From: Morganella morganii H1r
Lineage (GTDB): Bacteria; Pseudomonadota; Gammaproteobacteria; Enterobacterales; Enterobacteriaceae
Assembly (NCBI RefSeq): GCF_000633515.1
Contig: NZ_AYMP01000031.1
Span: 1-64,000 of the forward strand
Direction of reading: 5' to 3'
Length of the DNA: 64,000 nt
Part shown: one piece after another, positions 16,178-24,544 of the stretch
Numbering within the stretch: position 1 is the first letter of the stretch
How the letters are laid out: every line of letters begins with the position of its first letter
Program-made: the position numbers and the translations under genes
The notes under the pieces: model-generated
Database searches by the model: none
Seen by the model: only the letters and a program-made list of their open reading frames with translations
Told to the model about the DNA's origin: nothing

Positions 16178-16780
16178 TTACTGCTGATCTTCGACGTAAA
16201 TTCCGGCTGAGATAACGGCCCCGCCGATGCGGCGCTTACCGTAACCGATCGGTACCGGGTAGCCCTGAGAAACAGTGTTCGTTGGAGCACCGAACGCATA
16301 GGACGGTTTATTTTCGCCCTGGTCTTTCATGGCAAGACCTCCCGGCTGCGGGGACAACATCTGGATTATACCGCCCAGCATCATGGATACACCTGTCATG
16401 GCCAGCCCGGTATGCATCGCTCCCCATGCTGCCACTGACGCACCGCCTGTCCAGAACGCAGCAGCCACCATCACCGCGCCGAAAATAACCTGCAGCAATC
16501 CCCCGCGCTTGCTGCCGATCACAACAGGCACAATCCGGATAACATCATCCGTCACCGGAAAACCGAGGTCATCCACCCCGATATTCTTTTTCCCGCGAAA
16601 TACCGCATACGTTAAGCCGCGGGATTTACTGGTATTCAGGTAACGTTCAAAGCCAGGGATAGTACAGCACAATGCACGTACCGCTTCCGAGGTTGTGCTG
16701 ACCAGGCGCTGATGTGTTTTGCCGAAAGTCTTACCCAGCACACCACCAAGTATAATTTTCACCATAATTTCCTGTGACAT
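16178..16780 (-). CDS. I: Tail assembly protein I
   Basis: The 200-residue product matches lambda gpI. It has an N-terminal beta-grasp-like domain (KIILGGVLGKTFGKTHQRLV) and a Gly/Ala-rich hydrophobic stretch (about 100-145), ending with PVPIGYGKRRIGGAVISAGI. It is needed for tail-tip assembly and is not thought to stay in the virion. The first ATG (16780) has GGGG upstream; a second in-frame ATG at 16765 has AGGAA and may also be used. A terminator-like hairpin separates it from gene K. Confidence 0.85.
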   Translation of the reverse strand: MSQEIMVKIILGGVLGKTFGKTHQRLVSTTSEAVRALCCTIPGFERYLNTSKSRGLTYAVFRGKKNIGVDDLGFPVTDDVIRIVPVVIGSKRGGLLQVIFGAVMVAAAFWTGGASVAAWGAMHTGLAMTGVSMMLGGIIQMLSPQPGGLAMKDQGENKPSYAFGAPTNTVSQGYPVPIGYGKRRIGGAVISAGIYVEDQQ

Positions 16781-16791
16781 ATTTACCCCGT

Positions 16792-16811
16792 AAAAAAACC
16801 GCCGGAGCGGG
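16792..16811 (-). terminator. Terminator-like hairpin between K and I
   Basis: On the minus strand CCGC-TCCG-GCGG is followed by TTTTTTT. Because it lies inside the late operon it probably works only without Q-type antitermination, or attenuates expression of the genes beyond. Confidence 0.6.
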
Positions 16812-17513
16812 TCATATCAGTTGCTCATGATGCAGTACCATAACTGTGCGGTCGCGCCAGTAACCGCCATACGGTACCCGCTGGCTCAGGTGACCGTATA
16901 AATGATGCAACAGCATATTATCAGGCAGCAAAATACCGGCATGATTGGCAACCGGTGCCTGCACCTGCATCACGATAACATCACCGGGTTGCGGATCGTC
17001 AACCTGAATAAATCCCGCCTCCCGCCAGTTATCGGCGTACCGGTTCTCACCCTGTTCCCACCAGGGATAATCCACCCGGTAATCCGGCAGCTCAATGCCG
17101 TGTTCCTGCCGGAACCAACTCATCACCAGCCCCCAGCAGTCCGTAAACCCGAGCACAAACGGTCGACCAAGTAATGGCAGCTCGCCGCGCGGCTGAACAG
17201 TCCGCAGATCCCCCTCCGGCCAGCTGACGATGTACCACGGCACGCCAAGGGCATCACACTGTGCTTTATCCAGTTCTGACGGCTGAGTGGTAGCATCCGG
17301 GTGACTGTGCACAATACCGGTCACCGTACCCCAATCCTCAGCAGCGGCGTAATCCTCCGGTGATAATACGAAGTGCTCTTCCGGCGTGGCCGCGACATTG
17401 CGGCAGGGAAAGTATTTCACCACCCGGGATTTTTGCGCGATCACCCCACAGCATTCGCGGGGATACTCACGTTCGGCATGTGAAAAAATGGCTGCCTGGA
17501 TATTTTTGCGCAT
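16812..17513 (-). CDS. K: Tail tip protein K: JAMM and NlpC/P60 peptidase domains
   Basis: The 233-residue protein has two enzyme domains. The N-terminal JAMM/MPN domain shows E19-C-C-G near the start and HSHPDATTQPSELD (metal ligands) around 69-82. The C-terminal NlpC/P60 domain has catalytic Cys in GFTDCWGL (about 125) and His in ANHAGILL (about 192). This is the standard lambda gpK architecture. It probably trims a tail component and cuts peptidoglycan cross-links during DNA entry. All visible active-site residues are kept. Confidence 0.92.
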   Translation of the reverse strand: MRKNIQAAIFSHAEREYPRECCGVIAQKSRVVKYFPCRNVAATPEEHFVLSPEDYAAAEDWGTVTGIVHSHPDATTQPSELDKAQCDALGVPWYIVSWPEGDLRTVQPRGELPLLGRPFVLGFTDCWGLVMSWFRQEHGIELPDYRVDYPWWEQGENRYADNWREAGFIQVDDPQPGDVIVMQVQAPVANHAGILLPDNMLLHHLYGHLSQRVPYGGYWRDRTVMVLHHEQLI

Positions 17514-17515
17514 CC

Positions 17516-18274
17516 CTATTTCCTCAGTAGTGATGTTCCCGGAAAGCCGCCGAACGGGATCGGATTATTTTTCCCGAAACGGGGGAAGCAACCGGTATTC
17601 AGCATACCGCTGCACTGATCCTGTGCCGGAGCATCCACTCGATTGCCGTGCTTATCGAAATACCCGTTCTGACCGGCATAATCACAGCCGTCACCGGATT
17701 TGTATTTGCCGCGTATGCACCAGGTACACATTGCATGCAGTTGCCGCGTCGGGATCAACACCCCCTGCAAATCCATCGGACTGGCTAAATCAAACTCGAT
17801 AACCTCATTGGTTTCCGAGGATTTGCTGTCGATATAAAAGACCGAGACTTTTTCCTGGGTAGGATCTGCCGCCGGGTTACCATCCGGAAAATTCGCCGCA
17901 TCCAGATAATGAGCCAGCGTATCGTGTATCGTGACTTTAGCCTTCAGCATGTCATCATATGCCAGACACAGCGCAGTCACCGAACCGTCCAGATTTGCCA
18001 CCGATAACTTCGGCTGCGCACCGGATCCGGTTGTTGATGCTTCCAGCCCCTCAATCTGTACCGGCCACGCGCGATACTCTTCTCCCTGCCACCATATGGA
18101 TTTCGCCGGTAATTTTTCCGGATCACCCCCAGCGGCAGTAATTTCTGCCTCTGTATGTGGGATGTTGTATGCATGGAACCGCAAAATATCCGGCGCACCG
18201 AATACGGTACCGTCAACCTCAAAAAGCCGGACGGCATTACCCGGAGCCAACTTCTGGTAGTCATTTGTGATCAT
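17516..18274 (-). CDS. L: Minor tail protein L
   Basis: The 252-residue product aligns in order and pattern with lambda gpL, the tail-tip ring protein that binds an iron-sulfur cluster. Several Cys residues in the C-terminal half (TWCIRGKY...GDGCDYAGQNG...QDQCSGMLNTGC) match the cluster-binding region of the family. Its start overlaps the stop of gene M by 4 bp. It connects the tail tube to the J hub. Confidence 0.9.
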   Translation of the reverse strand: MITNDYQKLAPGNAVRLFEVDGTVFGAPDILRFHAYNIPHTEAEITAAGGDPEKLPAKSIWWQGEEYRAWPVQIEGLEASTTGSGAQPKLSVANLDGSVTALCLAYDDMLKAKVTIHDTLAHYLDAANFPDGNPAADPTQEKVSVFYIDSKSSETNEVIEFDLASPMDLQGVLIPTRQLHAMCTWCIRGKYKSGDGCDYAGQNGYFDKHGNRVDAPAQDQCSGMLNTGCFPRFGKNNPIPFGGFPGTSLLRK

Positions 18275-18606
18275 GGTTTAAATGCCTGGGTAAAAGTGAG
18301 AGAAAGTGAATAGTTGTCACCGCCGAGCGGGATGAGCTTATGTTCGTCGCACCGGTACAGACCGACCGGCTCAAGCGGGGGGTTCCACTGAAAAGCCTTT
18401 ATACCGCCGTGACGGTCGATAAACTGACGGATAGCCGCGATATACTCCCCGCGACCGGTAAATTCCAGTGACCACTTCTGGCTGCGGGGGTTAATGCCGT
18501 CACCGGATACCTGCTCATAACCATCACCGAACTTCGCCCTGCGGGTTTTATAGGTGATGTCCTCCGTGGGATTAACACGGGGACACCAGGTGAAAATTTC
18601 AATCAT
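18271..18606 (-). CDS. M: Minor tail protein M
   Basis: The 111-residue product has the FTWCPRVNPTEDITYKTRRAKFGDGYEQ pattern in pieces typical of lambda gpM (110 residues), a distal tail protein that joins the tube to the tip. Start and stop overlap the flanking genes by 4 bp, so translation is coupled with H and L. Confidence 0.9.
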   Translation of the reverse strand: MIEIFTWCPRVNPTEDITYKTRRAKFGDGYEQVSGDGINPRSQKWSLEFTGRGEYIAAIRQFIDRHGGIKAFQWNPPLEPVGLYRCDEHKLIPLGGDNYSLSLTFTQAFKP

Positions 18607-21600
18607 TGACGGCCCCCTTTCGCAACCGACCAGATGGCACCGCCGGGCCGCAGATCTGTATTAATCAGCGCCCGGTAACGCTGGTCTACATACTGCCCAA
18701 TCTCCCGGCCAAACTGTTCATAACCAGCTGACGACTGCGTCTGGCTGCTGCCGTTACTGTCAATGGTAATAAACACCTGTGGTGCTGCAGAACCGGTATT
18801 CTGATTTCTGCCGATCGCCCGGACACCGAGAGAGCCATCCGCCGCCCGTGTTAACGGCATAATCGCTTCCGGTCCGGCCTCACCCATCAGCCCGGCACCT
18901 TTGGCAAACGCAAAATAAGTCGGGGTGCTGACTATCTGATTACTGTACGCACTCAGGCCCGGGGAGTCATAAACTCCGCCTTTGGCATTTGCCGCGGCAC
19001 CTCCCAGGAAGTTACCGACAGCACCAATCCAGCCACCGGCATCTGACATGGATTTCAGGCTGTTCACGATGGCAGCGTTGACCAGTATTTTCTGGATGGA
19101 TTTAAGGACATCTGTTGACCAGTCGCGCCAGCTGGCTTTATTTCCGTTCAGCATGTCAGTGATGTTATTCACCATACCGCCCATGGCGCTCTGCACTGCT
19201 GATGCGGTTTGCTCCGCATAATCTCCGGCCTCAGCAACCCAGTCTTCCATCCCCCGGGTAACCCCGCTGGTCCAGTCAGACTGAACCTCCTTTATTTTCT
19301 GATATTTCAGGTTGAGCGCATCAATCTCGCGGTTATAGGCTTCGGTCGCACTTTTTCCCTGATCCGATTTGGCATAAACACGATCAATCTGCTGACGCTC
19401 ATCGTAAAGACTGCGCCGGTTTCCGCCCATTCCCCGGGTTTTATCAATTTGCTCCGCTTCGTCACTGAATTTCCGGGCTCCGTCACGCATCGCTTTCAGC
19501 GCATCATCCATTTCACGCTGCTTTCTGACCGCCTCATCGGCCTTTTGTGTCCATTCAGCCAGAACAACAGAGGATGCGCGGATCGCTTTTCGCTGCTCAT
19601 CCGTCCATTTGGTACCGGCCTCATGCGCAGCCGCATACAGCTCTGCGGCCTTCTCTCCCTGCGTGGCCCTGACTTTCTGAACCTCCGTAGCCACACTCAG
19701 ATCCGCCATTTTACGGGCATACTGCTCCGCCTGACGTTCCGCTTCTTTCTGCTCTTTATTGAAAGCACTCTGGGCGATTTTACCCGCTTTCAGTTCCTTA
19801 CTCAGCTTTTCCTGATTCCGGTAGGCTGCCACCTGATTATCAATGTATTTCTGCCGGTTATCGGCAAATTCGGGTTTATTCAGCAGACCGATATCATCTG
19901 CGGCAAACTCAGCCTGCCGGATAACACGGGCTTCCCCGGTCAGTGCGGACAGTTCTTTGTCCCGCTCTGATTTCTGAATGAAATCCTGCTGTTTTTCGCT
20001 GAGAGGCGCTGCCGGGATACGCATCGGGCTGTTAACCAGAGCCAGACGGTTAGTCAGGATCTGATTTCCGGCAGACATTATCCGGTTAAATTCGCTATGC
20101 TCCGCATTCACCATCAGTAATGAATGACGCATATTATTCTGGGCAGCAGACTGCTGACGAATAAGAAAATCACGCTGACTTTCGACCGCCTTCAGCGCTG
20201 ACTGAATCTCTTCCGATTTTTTGCTCAGCTCATTGAGCCTGCTCTGTTCAACAGAAAGTTCATCCTGCGCAGCCGCCAGGGATTTAACCGCATCCTCCTG
20301 ACTGATCAGATGATTAATCAGATAGCCGTTGATACTTGGTCCCGGTGAGGCCAGCATCTGCTGATACCCGGCTATCTCTGATTTTAATCCCTCGACTTTC
20401 TGACGCTGCTCATCAACCAGTTTATTTTGCGCCGCCAGAGCTTCTTTGGTTTTCCCCGCATTATCTGACATTTCCGGCAACGTCATTTTGTTCAGATTTG
20501 ACAGAACCTGATCGATAGCCCCGGCATATTCAAGCGCCGATTGTCTCGCCTGCTCCTGCTTTTGGTACATCGTGTACCAGGCACCGGCCCCCAGCATCAC
20601 CAGTCCGGGTATCCCGCCGATAAGGCCGAGCGCCCCGCCCAGGAGACGGGTGCCGACAGACGTGACATTGTTCAGGTTATTCTGGGCAATATTGCGGGCA
20701 TTCACGTTACGGGCAACGGAGGCCTGAGCGGCAGCCAGCCGCTTTTCTGCGGCAGCCTGTGCATCCGTGCCACGTGATGCGGTGAGTGCCTGCTGTGTCC
20801 GGTATTCTGCCGCACGCGCTCTGGCAACCGCAATTTGTGTCCCGCGCAGCTGGGCCTGCGCAAGAGCGATCTCGCCTTTTGCGGCACCGGCCACCCCGAT
20901 GGTTGCTTTGGTCACACTGGCGGTCAGCCCGCCGAAATACCGTGCAAGGCCAACCCCGACCAGTGCCCCTGCAACAGTGGCGATGGTGTCTATATTTCCT
21001 GCAATACCATTCAGTGCACCAGTCAGTGTGCTGGTTGCGCCCGATGCCTCATTAGCCCCGCCCACCCACGCCATAAAGGCATTTTCCACCTTTTGCGAAG
21101 CCATACTGACGGTCTGTGGTAACTGCTCAAATTCTTTTCTGAGTTGCTCCGTATTTGTCAGGATCGGAACGATTTTATCGGTAGTCAGTTGCCCGCTCTG
21201 CGCCATATCGCGCAGCCCGCCGATGGTGGTCCCCATCCCGTCCGCCAGCAGTTTTGCCAGCCGTCCGCCGTTCTCCATCACCGCGTTAAATTCTTCACCG
21301 CGCAGAACACCGGAAGCCAGTGCCTGACTGAGTTGAGTAATAACAGAGCTGGCTTCTTCGGTGCTTGCACCGGACAGCTTCAGTGAGGTTGCGATGGTTT
21401 CAGTGACTTTTGCCACATCCCCGGAGGCATAACCCGCATCACGCATCGACTGTGCAATACGGGCGTACAGGTTGGTATTTGACGCCAGTGATGTGCCGGT
21501 ACGCTGGCTCAGTGACATCAGTTCCTGCTGAGCACGGCTGAAATCCTCCGCAGACACAGAGGCCAGTTTCAGGCGACCGCTTAACTGGCTCCAGGTATCG

Positions 21601-21863
21601 GCATAACTGATAAGCTGCTGCGTGGCAAAAGCACCGGCCATGGCCCCCATTACGCCGGTTACTGTCGATTTTATTGATGACAGTTCATTATTCAGTTCAC
21701 TGATTGCCCGTTTCGTTTCACGTGATGCCGATGCTGCTTTGCGTCCGCCCTGCTCCAGCGTCCGGTAATAGTTCTCCCCCATCCGTGAAGCGCGCGCTAT
21801 TTCAGACTGAAACGAGGAGGAATTTGCCGATATTTTAATAATAAGCTCACGAAGCTTTGCCAT
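18603..21863 (-). CDS. H: Tape measure protein H
   Basis: At 1086 residues this is the longest tail gene and sets tail length. It has a conserved N-terminal tape-measure domain (RELIIKISANSSSFQ and TGTSLASNTNLYARIAQ, about 5-210), hydrophobic transmembrane-like stretches near 280-330 and 405-425, long coiled-coil segments at about 455-850, and a C-terminal region with the FAKGAGLMGEAGPEAIMPL signature found in many tape-measure proteins. It is longer than lambda H (853), predicting a somewhat longer tail. Confidence 0.95.
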   Translation of the reverse strand: MAKLRELIIKISANSSSFQSEIARASRMGENYYRTLEQGGRKAASASRETKRAISELNNELSSIKSTVTGVMGAMAGAFATQQLISYADTWSQLSGRLKLASVSAEDFSRAQQELMSLSQRTGTSLASNTNLYARIAQSMRDAGYASGDVAKVTETIATSLKLSGASTEEASSVITQLSQALASGVLRGEEFNAVMENGGRLAKLLADGMGTTIGGLRDMAQSGQLTTDKIVPILTNTEQLRKEFEQLPQTVSMASQKVENAFMAWVGGANEASGATSTLTGALNGIAGNIDTIATVAGALVGVGLARYFGGLTASVTKATIGVAGAAKGEIALAQAQLRGTQIAVARARAAEYRTQQALTASRGTDAQAAAEKRLAAAQASVARNVNARNIAQNNLNNVTSVGTRLLGGALGLIGGIPGLVMLGAGAWYTMYQKQEQARQSALEYAGAIDQVLSNLNKMTLPEMSDNAGKTKEALAAQNKLVDEQRQKVEGLKSEIAGYQQMLASPGPSINGYLINHLISQEDAVKSLAAAQDELSVEQSRLNELSKKSEEIQSALKAVESQRDFLIRQQSAAQNNMRHSLLMVNAEHSEFNRIMSAGNQILTNRLALVNSPMRIPAAPLSEKQQDFIQKSERDKELSALTGEARVIRQAEFAADDIGLLNKPEFADNRQKYIDNQVAAYRNQEKLSKELKAGKIAQSAFNKEQKEAERQAEQYARKMADLSVATEVQKVRATQGEKAAELYAAAHEAGTKWTDEQRKAIRASSVVLAEWTQKADEAVRKQREMDDALKAMRDGARKFSDEAEQIDKTRGMGGNRRSLYDERQQIDRVYAKSDQGKSATEAYNREIDALNLKYQKIKEVQSDWTSGVTRGMEDWVAEAGDYAEQTASAVQSAMGGMVNNITDMLNGNKASWRDWSTDVLKSIQKILVNAAIVNSLKSMSDAGGWIGAVGNFLGGAAANAKGGVYDSPGLSAYSNQIVSTPTYFAFAKGAGLMGEAGPEAIMPLTRAADGSLGVRAIGRNQNTGSAAPQVFITIDSNGSSQTQSSAGYEQFGREIGQYVDQRYRALINTDLRPGGAIWSVAKGGRQ

Positions 21864-21888
21864 TACGTCCTCTGCTATGTCAGTACAA

Positions 21889-22194
21889 TCAGCTTTCAGA
21901 TACCGATTTCAGAAAACCCTCCAGCCCGTCACCTGCCTCACCGCTATCCGTTTTTCCCCATTGCAGCATCGCATCATTCAGGCTGAGTTTGCCGCCCTGT
22001 GCGCCGTACAGCGATGAGACAATATGGGCCGTCTGTATGTCACTGCGGATGTCCCCGATCGGACTGAGGCGGTCAAAAGCCATCCACATGGTCAGCTCAC
22101 CGGCGCTCATCGTTCTGGTCAGTTCATCCACTGTGCGCCCCATCCGGAGCGCAAGTGTCATCAGAAAAAACATACCGGGCTGCGCTACTTTTTT
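21889..22194 (-). CDS. T: Tail assembly chaperone T portion, made as a G-T frameshift fusion
   Basis: The frame after the slippery site encodes VAQPGMFFLMTLALRMGRTVDELTR... and ends at 21889. It has no good independent ribosome binding site. Ribosomes that slip back one base at A AAA AAG (22194-22188) continue from G into this frame to make G-T. In lambda the G-T fusion recruits the tail tube protein to the tape measure. Coordinates start at the slippery site; the stand-alone ATG would be at 22173. Confidence 0.85.
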   Translation of the reverse strand, partial: KKVAQPGMFFLMTLALRMGRTVDELTRTMSAGELTMWMAFDRLSPIGDIRSDIQTAHIVSSLYGAQGGKLSLNDAMLQWGKTDSGEAGDGLEGFLKSVSES

Positions 22195-22568
22195 TCCGCT
22201 TCATCCGGCGTGGTCATCAGATCAAGCGCCTGTTTCAGCAGACGGGCATGAACCGGCCCGTAAACAGCCATCACTTCTTCAGTGTCGTCATCACTGAACA
22301 CCCGCTCTTTATCTTCATCCAGCAGCACATCAGAAAACATCACCACATCTGCACGCAGATTGCGCTGCGCCTGTTCTGCCTCTGACAATTTTTCATCACC
22401 GTCTGCGCCGGTATTCATCAGCTCACGCCATCTGAGCCAGGCTGCCGAAGACGGTTCCCGCAGAATAACGGTGACGCCGCTCCATTCAGGTACCTTCACC
22501 ATCTTTGAACGGAAGGCGTTTTTTGGACTGAGTGCCAGTTCTTTTAATGACAGTTTCGGATTCGCCAC
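22185..22568 (-). CDS. G: Tail assembly chaperone G
   Basis: The 127-residue product matches the lambda gpG position and ends ...DEAEKK at a stop directly after the slippery heptamer. G coats the tape measure protein with the minor G-T product. It follows the major tail protein by 3 bp. Acidic and helical as expected of the family. Confidence 0.88.
   Translation of the reverse strand: MANPKLSLKELALSPKNAFRSKMVKVPEWSGVTVILREPSSAAWLRWRELMNTGADGDEKLSEAEQAQRNLRADVVMFSDVLLDEDKERVFSDDDTEEVMAVYGPVHARLLKQALDLMTTPDEAEKK
22188..22194 (-). promoter_or_regulatory. Programmed -1 frameshift site
   Basis: The minus strand reads GAA AAA AAG TAG, giving the slippery heptamer A AAA AAG in the correct phase immediately before the G stop. 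A -1 slip enters the T frame, which is open through the junction. A AAA AAG is the strongest class of slippery site in enterobacteria. Confidence 0.88.
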
Positions 22569-22571
22569 GGC

Positions 22572-23039
22572 TTATTCCCTCTTTCCCGACTCAGTTACCG
22601 CCCCGTTTTTCAGCGGAACAGGCTTACCTTTCATGCGCAGCGTGAAAGACGCGGTGACCAGCCCGCTGGTTGCCGCACTCCAGCTGTTCTGACGGACTTC
22701 TGCCAGGAAGGCATAACCATTACCTGACGGAAATTCCACTTTGAACGCATGAATAGTATCTTTGTCATAGGCAGTACGCAGAACTTCCTGGCCTTCATCC
22801 GGTGACCAGTTACCGGAGATCGTGATTTCCCCCGGAGAGGCCAGCCCGTTGGTCATTTCCTGCTCCGTTGAGCACAGGGTTGTGACATCAATATCCGACT
22901 TCTGACCACCGGTATAACTGATCTCTTTGGCCGCACAGGCCAGCGGCAGAAATTCTGCGGATGCGGGGTTCACTTCTGTTGCAGGCAGCTTTGAAATACT
23001 GATTTTCGTGCCCTGCGTTTTTTCATATTTGCTCGGCAT
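22572..23039 (-). CDS. V: Major tail tube protein
   Basis: The 155-residue product has the pattern of siphophage tail tube proteins (TQGTKISISKLP near the start, EISYTGGQKSDIDVTTL in the middle, and a loop-and-beta-strand C-terminus). It would form the hexameric rings of the tail tube. It is preceded by a terminator-like hairpin, a common place for a promoter-linked boost of this abundant product, though I see no clear promoter. Confidence 0.85.
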   Translation of the reverse strand: MPSKYEKTQGTKISISKLPATEVNPASAEFLPLACAAKEISYTGGQKSDIDVTTLCSTEQEMTNGLASPGEITISGNWSPDEGQEVLRTAYDKDTIHAFKVEFPSGNGYAFLAEVRQNSWSAATSGLVTASFTLRMKGKPVPLKNGAVTESGKRE

Positions 23040-23059
23040 GGTTATTTTCCTGTAAGCAT

Positions 23060-23082
23060 AAAAAAAGCTGCCGCAGCAGCTT
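23060..23082 (-). terminator. Terminator-like hairpin upstream of the major tail gene
   Basis: On the minus strand AAGCTGC-TGCG-GCAGCTT is followed by TTTTTTT. It separates the tail completion genes from the tube gene. Confidence 0.7.
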
Positions 23083-23098
23083 GTTGTTCAAGATTACG

Positions 23099-23434
23099 TT
23101 ATTGCCAGACCTGACACTCCAGCGTGGCCCGGTAAAGCGAGGTATCCGCTTCATAGCCCTGCTTTTCTGTGAACTCCGCCGGTGAAAGCGGAGAAACAGC
23201 AGCAACAGACAGTTCACGGATCCGGCGGGCTTCATCGATGGTTTTTGCATACACATCAATCTGGATATTGGTCATTGTCTCAGCACGACCGCACAGCACA
23301 TCGCCGCCGGTATCATAAAGTGAAAAAACACACCACGGCGGCTGAATTTTAGGCTCATCCTGCGGAGCCACATACGGGAAAACCCTGCCCGGCAGCACTG
23401 GGGCAAGTAAAGAAAACAAATCAGATTCTTTCAT
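23099..23434 (-). CDS. Tail completion/terminator protein, DUF3168 family
   Basis: The 111-residue product has the typical DUF3168 layout: an N-terminal helix (SDLFSLLAPVLPGRVFPYVAPQ), then PPWCVFSLYDTGG and a beta strand with IQIDVYAKT. These proteins cap the tail or complete the head-tail joint (lambda gpU role). It overlaps the upstream gene by 4 bp. Confidence 0.82.
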   Translation of the reverse strand: MKESDLFSLLAPVLPGRVFPYVAPQDEPKIQPPWCVFSLYDTGGDVLCGRAETMTNIQIDVYAKTIDEARRIRELSVAAVSPLSPAEFTEKQGYEADTSLYRATLECQVWQ

Positions 23435-23880
23435 CCGCTCAGCACCTTATCGATAGCCTGACTGAGTTTACTCAGTGCCAGATCCGCTGCCTCATCCGCT
23501 TTACCGTCAAATGCCGGACGGATAAACGGTTGTGGTGCCATTTTTGATGTACCGTTTTCCAGGAAACGCCAGTAAAACGCATTACGCGGGTCGTCCGTTT
23601 TCAGTGTGTTATCACTGTTGGTTCCTGCGGCGTTGGTTCCCCGGATGTATACACCAGAGACAACCTCACCTTTATAACGGCTCCGCTGACCGCCGGTAAC
23701 GATATTACGCGCCAGTTTTCCGGTCCTGACAGGAGCGCTCCGCCGGACCTCATCCCGCAGCATATCCGCTGCGGCTTTCGTCGCTTCCCGTAGCACACGG
23801 GTATTTTCAGCCCGGCTGAGTGATTCCAGATCACGGGACAGTTCAGCAAAACCGGACAAATCCAGCCCCATATCAGCCAT
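23431..23880 (-). CDS. HK97 gp10-like tail completion protein
   Basis: The 149-residue product follows the gp10 family: an N-terminal GLDLSGFAELSRDLESL, the RRSAPVRTGKLARNI motif near residue 55, and the C-terminal APQPFIRPAFDGK signature. It completes the tail end that docks to the head. It overlaps both neighbours by a few bases. Confidence 0.88.
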   Translation of the reverse strand: MADMGLDLSGFAELSRDLESLSRAENTRVLREATKAAADMLRDEVRRSAPVRTGKLARNIVTGGQRSRYKGEVVSGVYIRGTNAAGTNSDNTLKTDDPRNAFYWRFLENGTSKMAPQPFIRPAFDGKADEAADLALSKLSQAIDKVLSG

Positions 23881-24199
23881 CTTTCACCCCCTGTTTACAC
23901 AGCAGTTCCAGCCGGGTAAATTTCACATCCGGGATCACAGCCTGAATATCGTAGACCTGACCGCGATATACCATCCGGCATGCGGGATGAATATCCGGCC
24001 GGTACCGCATCCATACACGAACAGTGATTTCTGACATTTCCGCTCCGGCGGTCAGCAGTTCCCGGCCACTGACGGGTCTGACTTCCGCATTCACAGCCGG
24101 GCCAATATCAACCCATAACTTTTCTCTCTGGCCAGACGGGAGTATTGTGATTTCAGCTCTCTGAAATACAACAATATGTCTCAGACGACCAGCCTGCAT
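23873..24199 (-). CDS. Head-tail adaptor (head closure) protein
   Basis: The 108-residue product has the MQAGRLRHIVVFQRA start and the GRELLTAGAEMSEITVRVWM middle of the head-tail joining family (SPP1 gp16/HK97 gp7 type). It forms the stopper ring that retains DNA. It overlaps the gp10 gene by 8 bp. Confidence 0.88.
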   Translation of the reverse strand: MQAGRLRHIVVFQRAEITILPSGQREKLWVDIGPAVNAEVRPVSGRELLTAGAEMSEITVRVWMRYRPDIHPACRMVYRGQVYDIQAVIPDVKFTRLELLCKQGVKDG

Positions 24200-24209
24200 A
24201 ATTTCATCC

Positions 24210-24503
24210 TTACGGCCTGCGCCGGTAATCTCTTAAATGGCGGTACAAAGAGTCCGGTAATGACTGCCCCTCCCGGTTTTCATACCAAAATCCGACCATC
24301 TGTTTTAATCTGAGCACTATATCCGCACTTAAAAACAAGGTATCAGGGTCGTCTTTATCAGGTTTTTCCGGGGTAAGCTTTCTGTTAGTGACCCGCTCAA
24401 CTTCTGATACGGCAGCACTCAAAAATTGCAGTAAAAGATCATTATCATGGTCACCATCGATATAGCATTGCCTTTTCAGCTCTTCAATTGTCGGTAATGA
24501 CAT
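24210..24503 (-). CDS. Head-tail connector protein (HK97 gp6-like)
   Basis: The 97-residue, mostly helical product (TIEELKRQCYIDGDHDNDLL, LQFLSAAVSEVERVTNR) matches the connector family that binds below the portal as a 12- or 13-mer ring. It follows the capsid gene by about 40 bp, the usual order. Confidence 0.88.
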   Translation of the reverse strand: MSLPTIEELKRQCYIDGDHDNDLLLQFLSAAVSEVERVTNRKLTPEKPDKDDPDTLFLSADIVLRLKQMVGFWYENREGQSLPDSLYRHLRDYRRRP

Positions 24504-24544
24504 GAAACCCTCCGGAAAAGCGGCATCTCTGCCGCCGTAATTAA

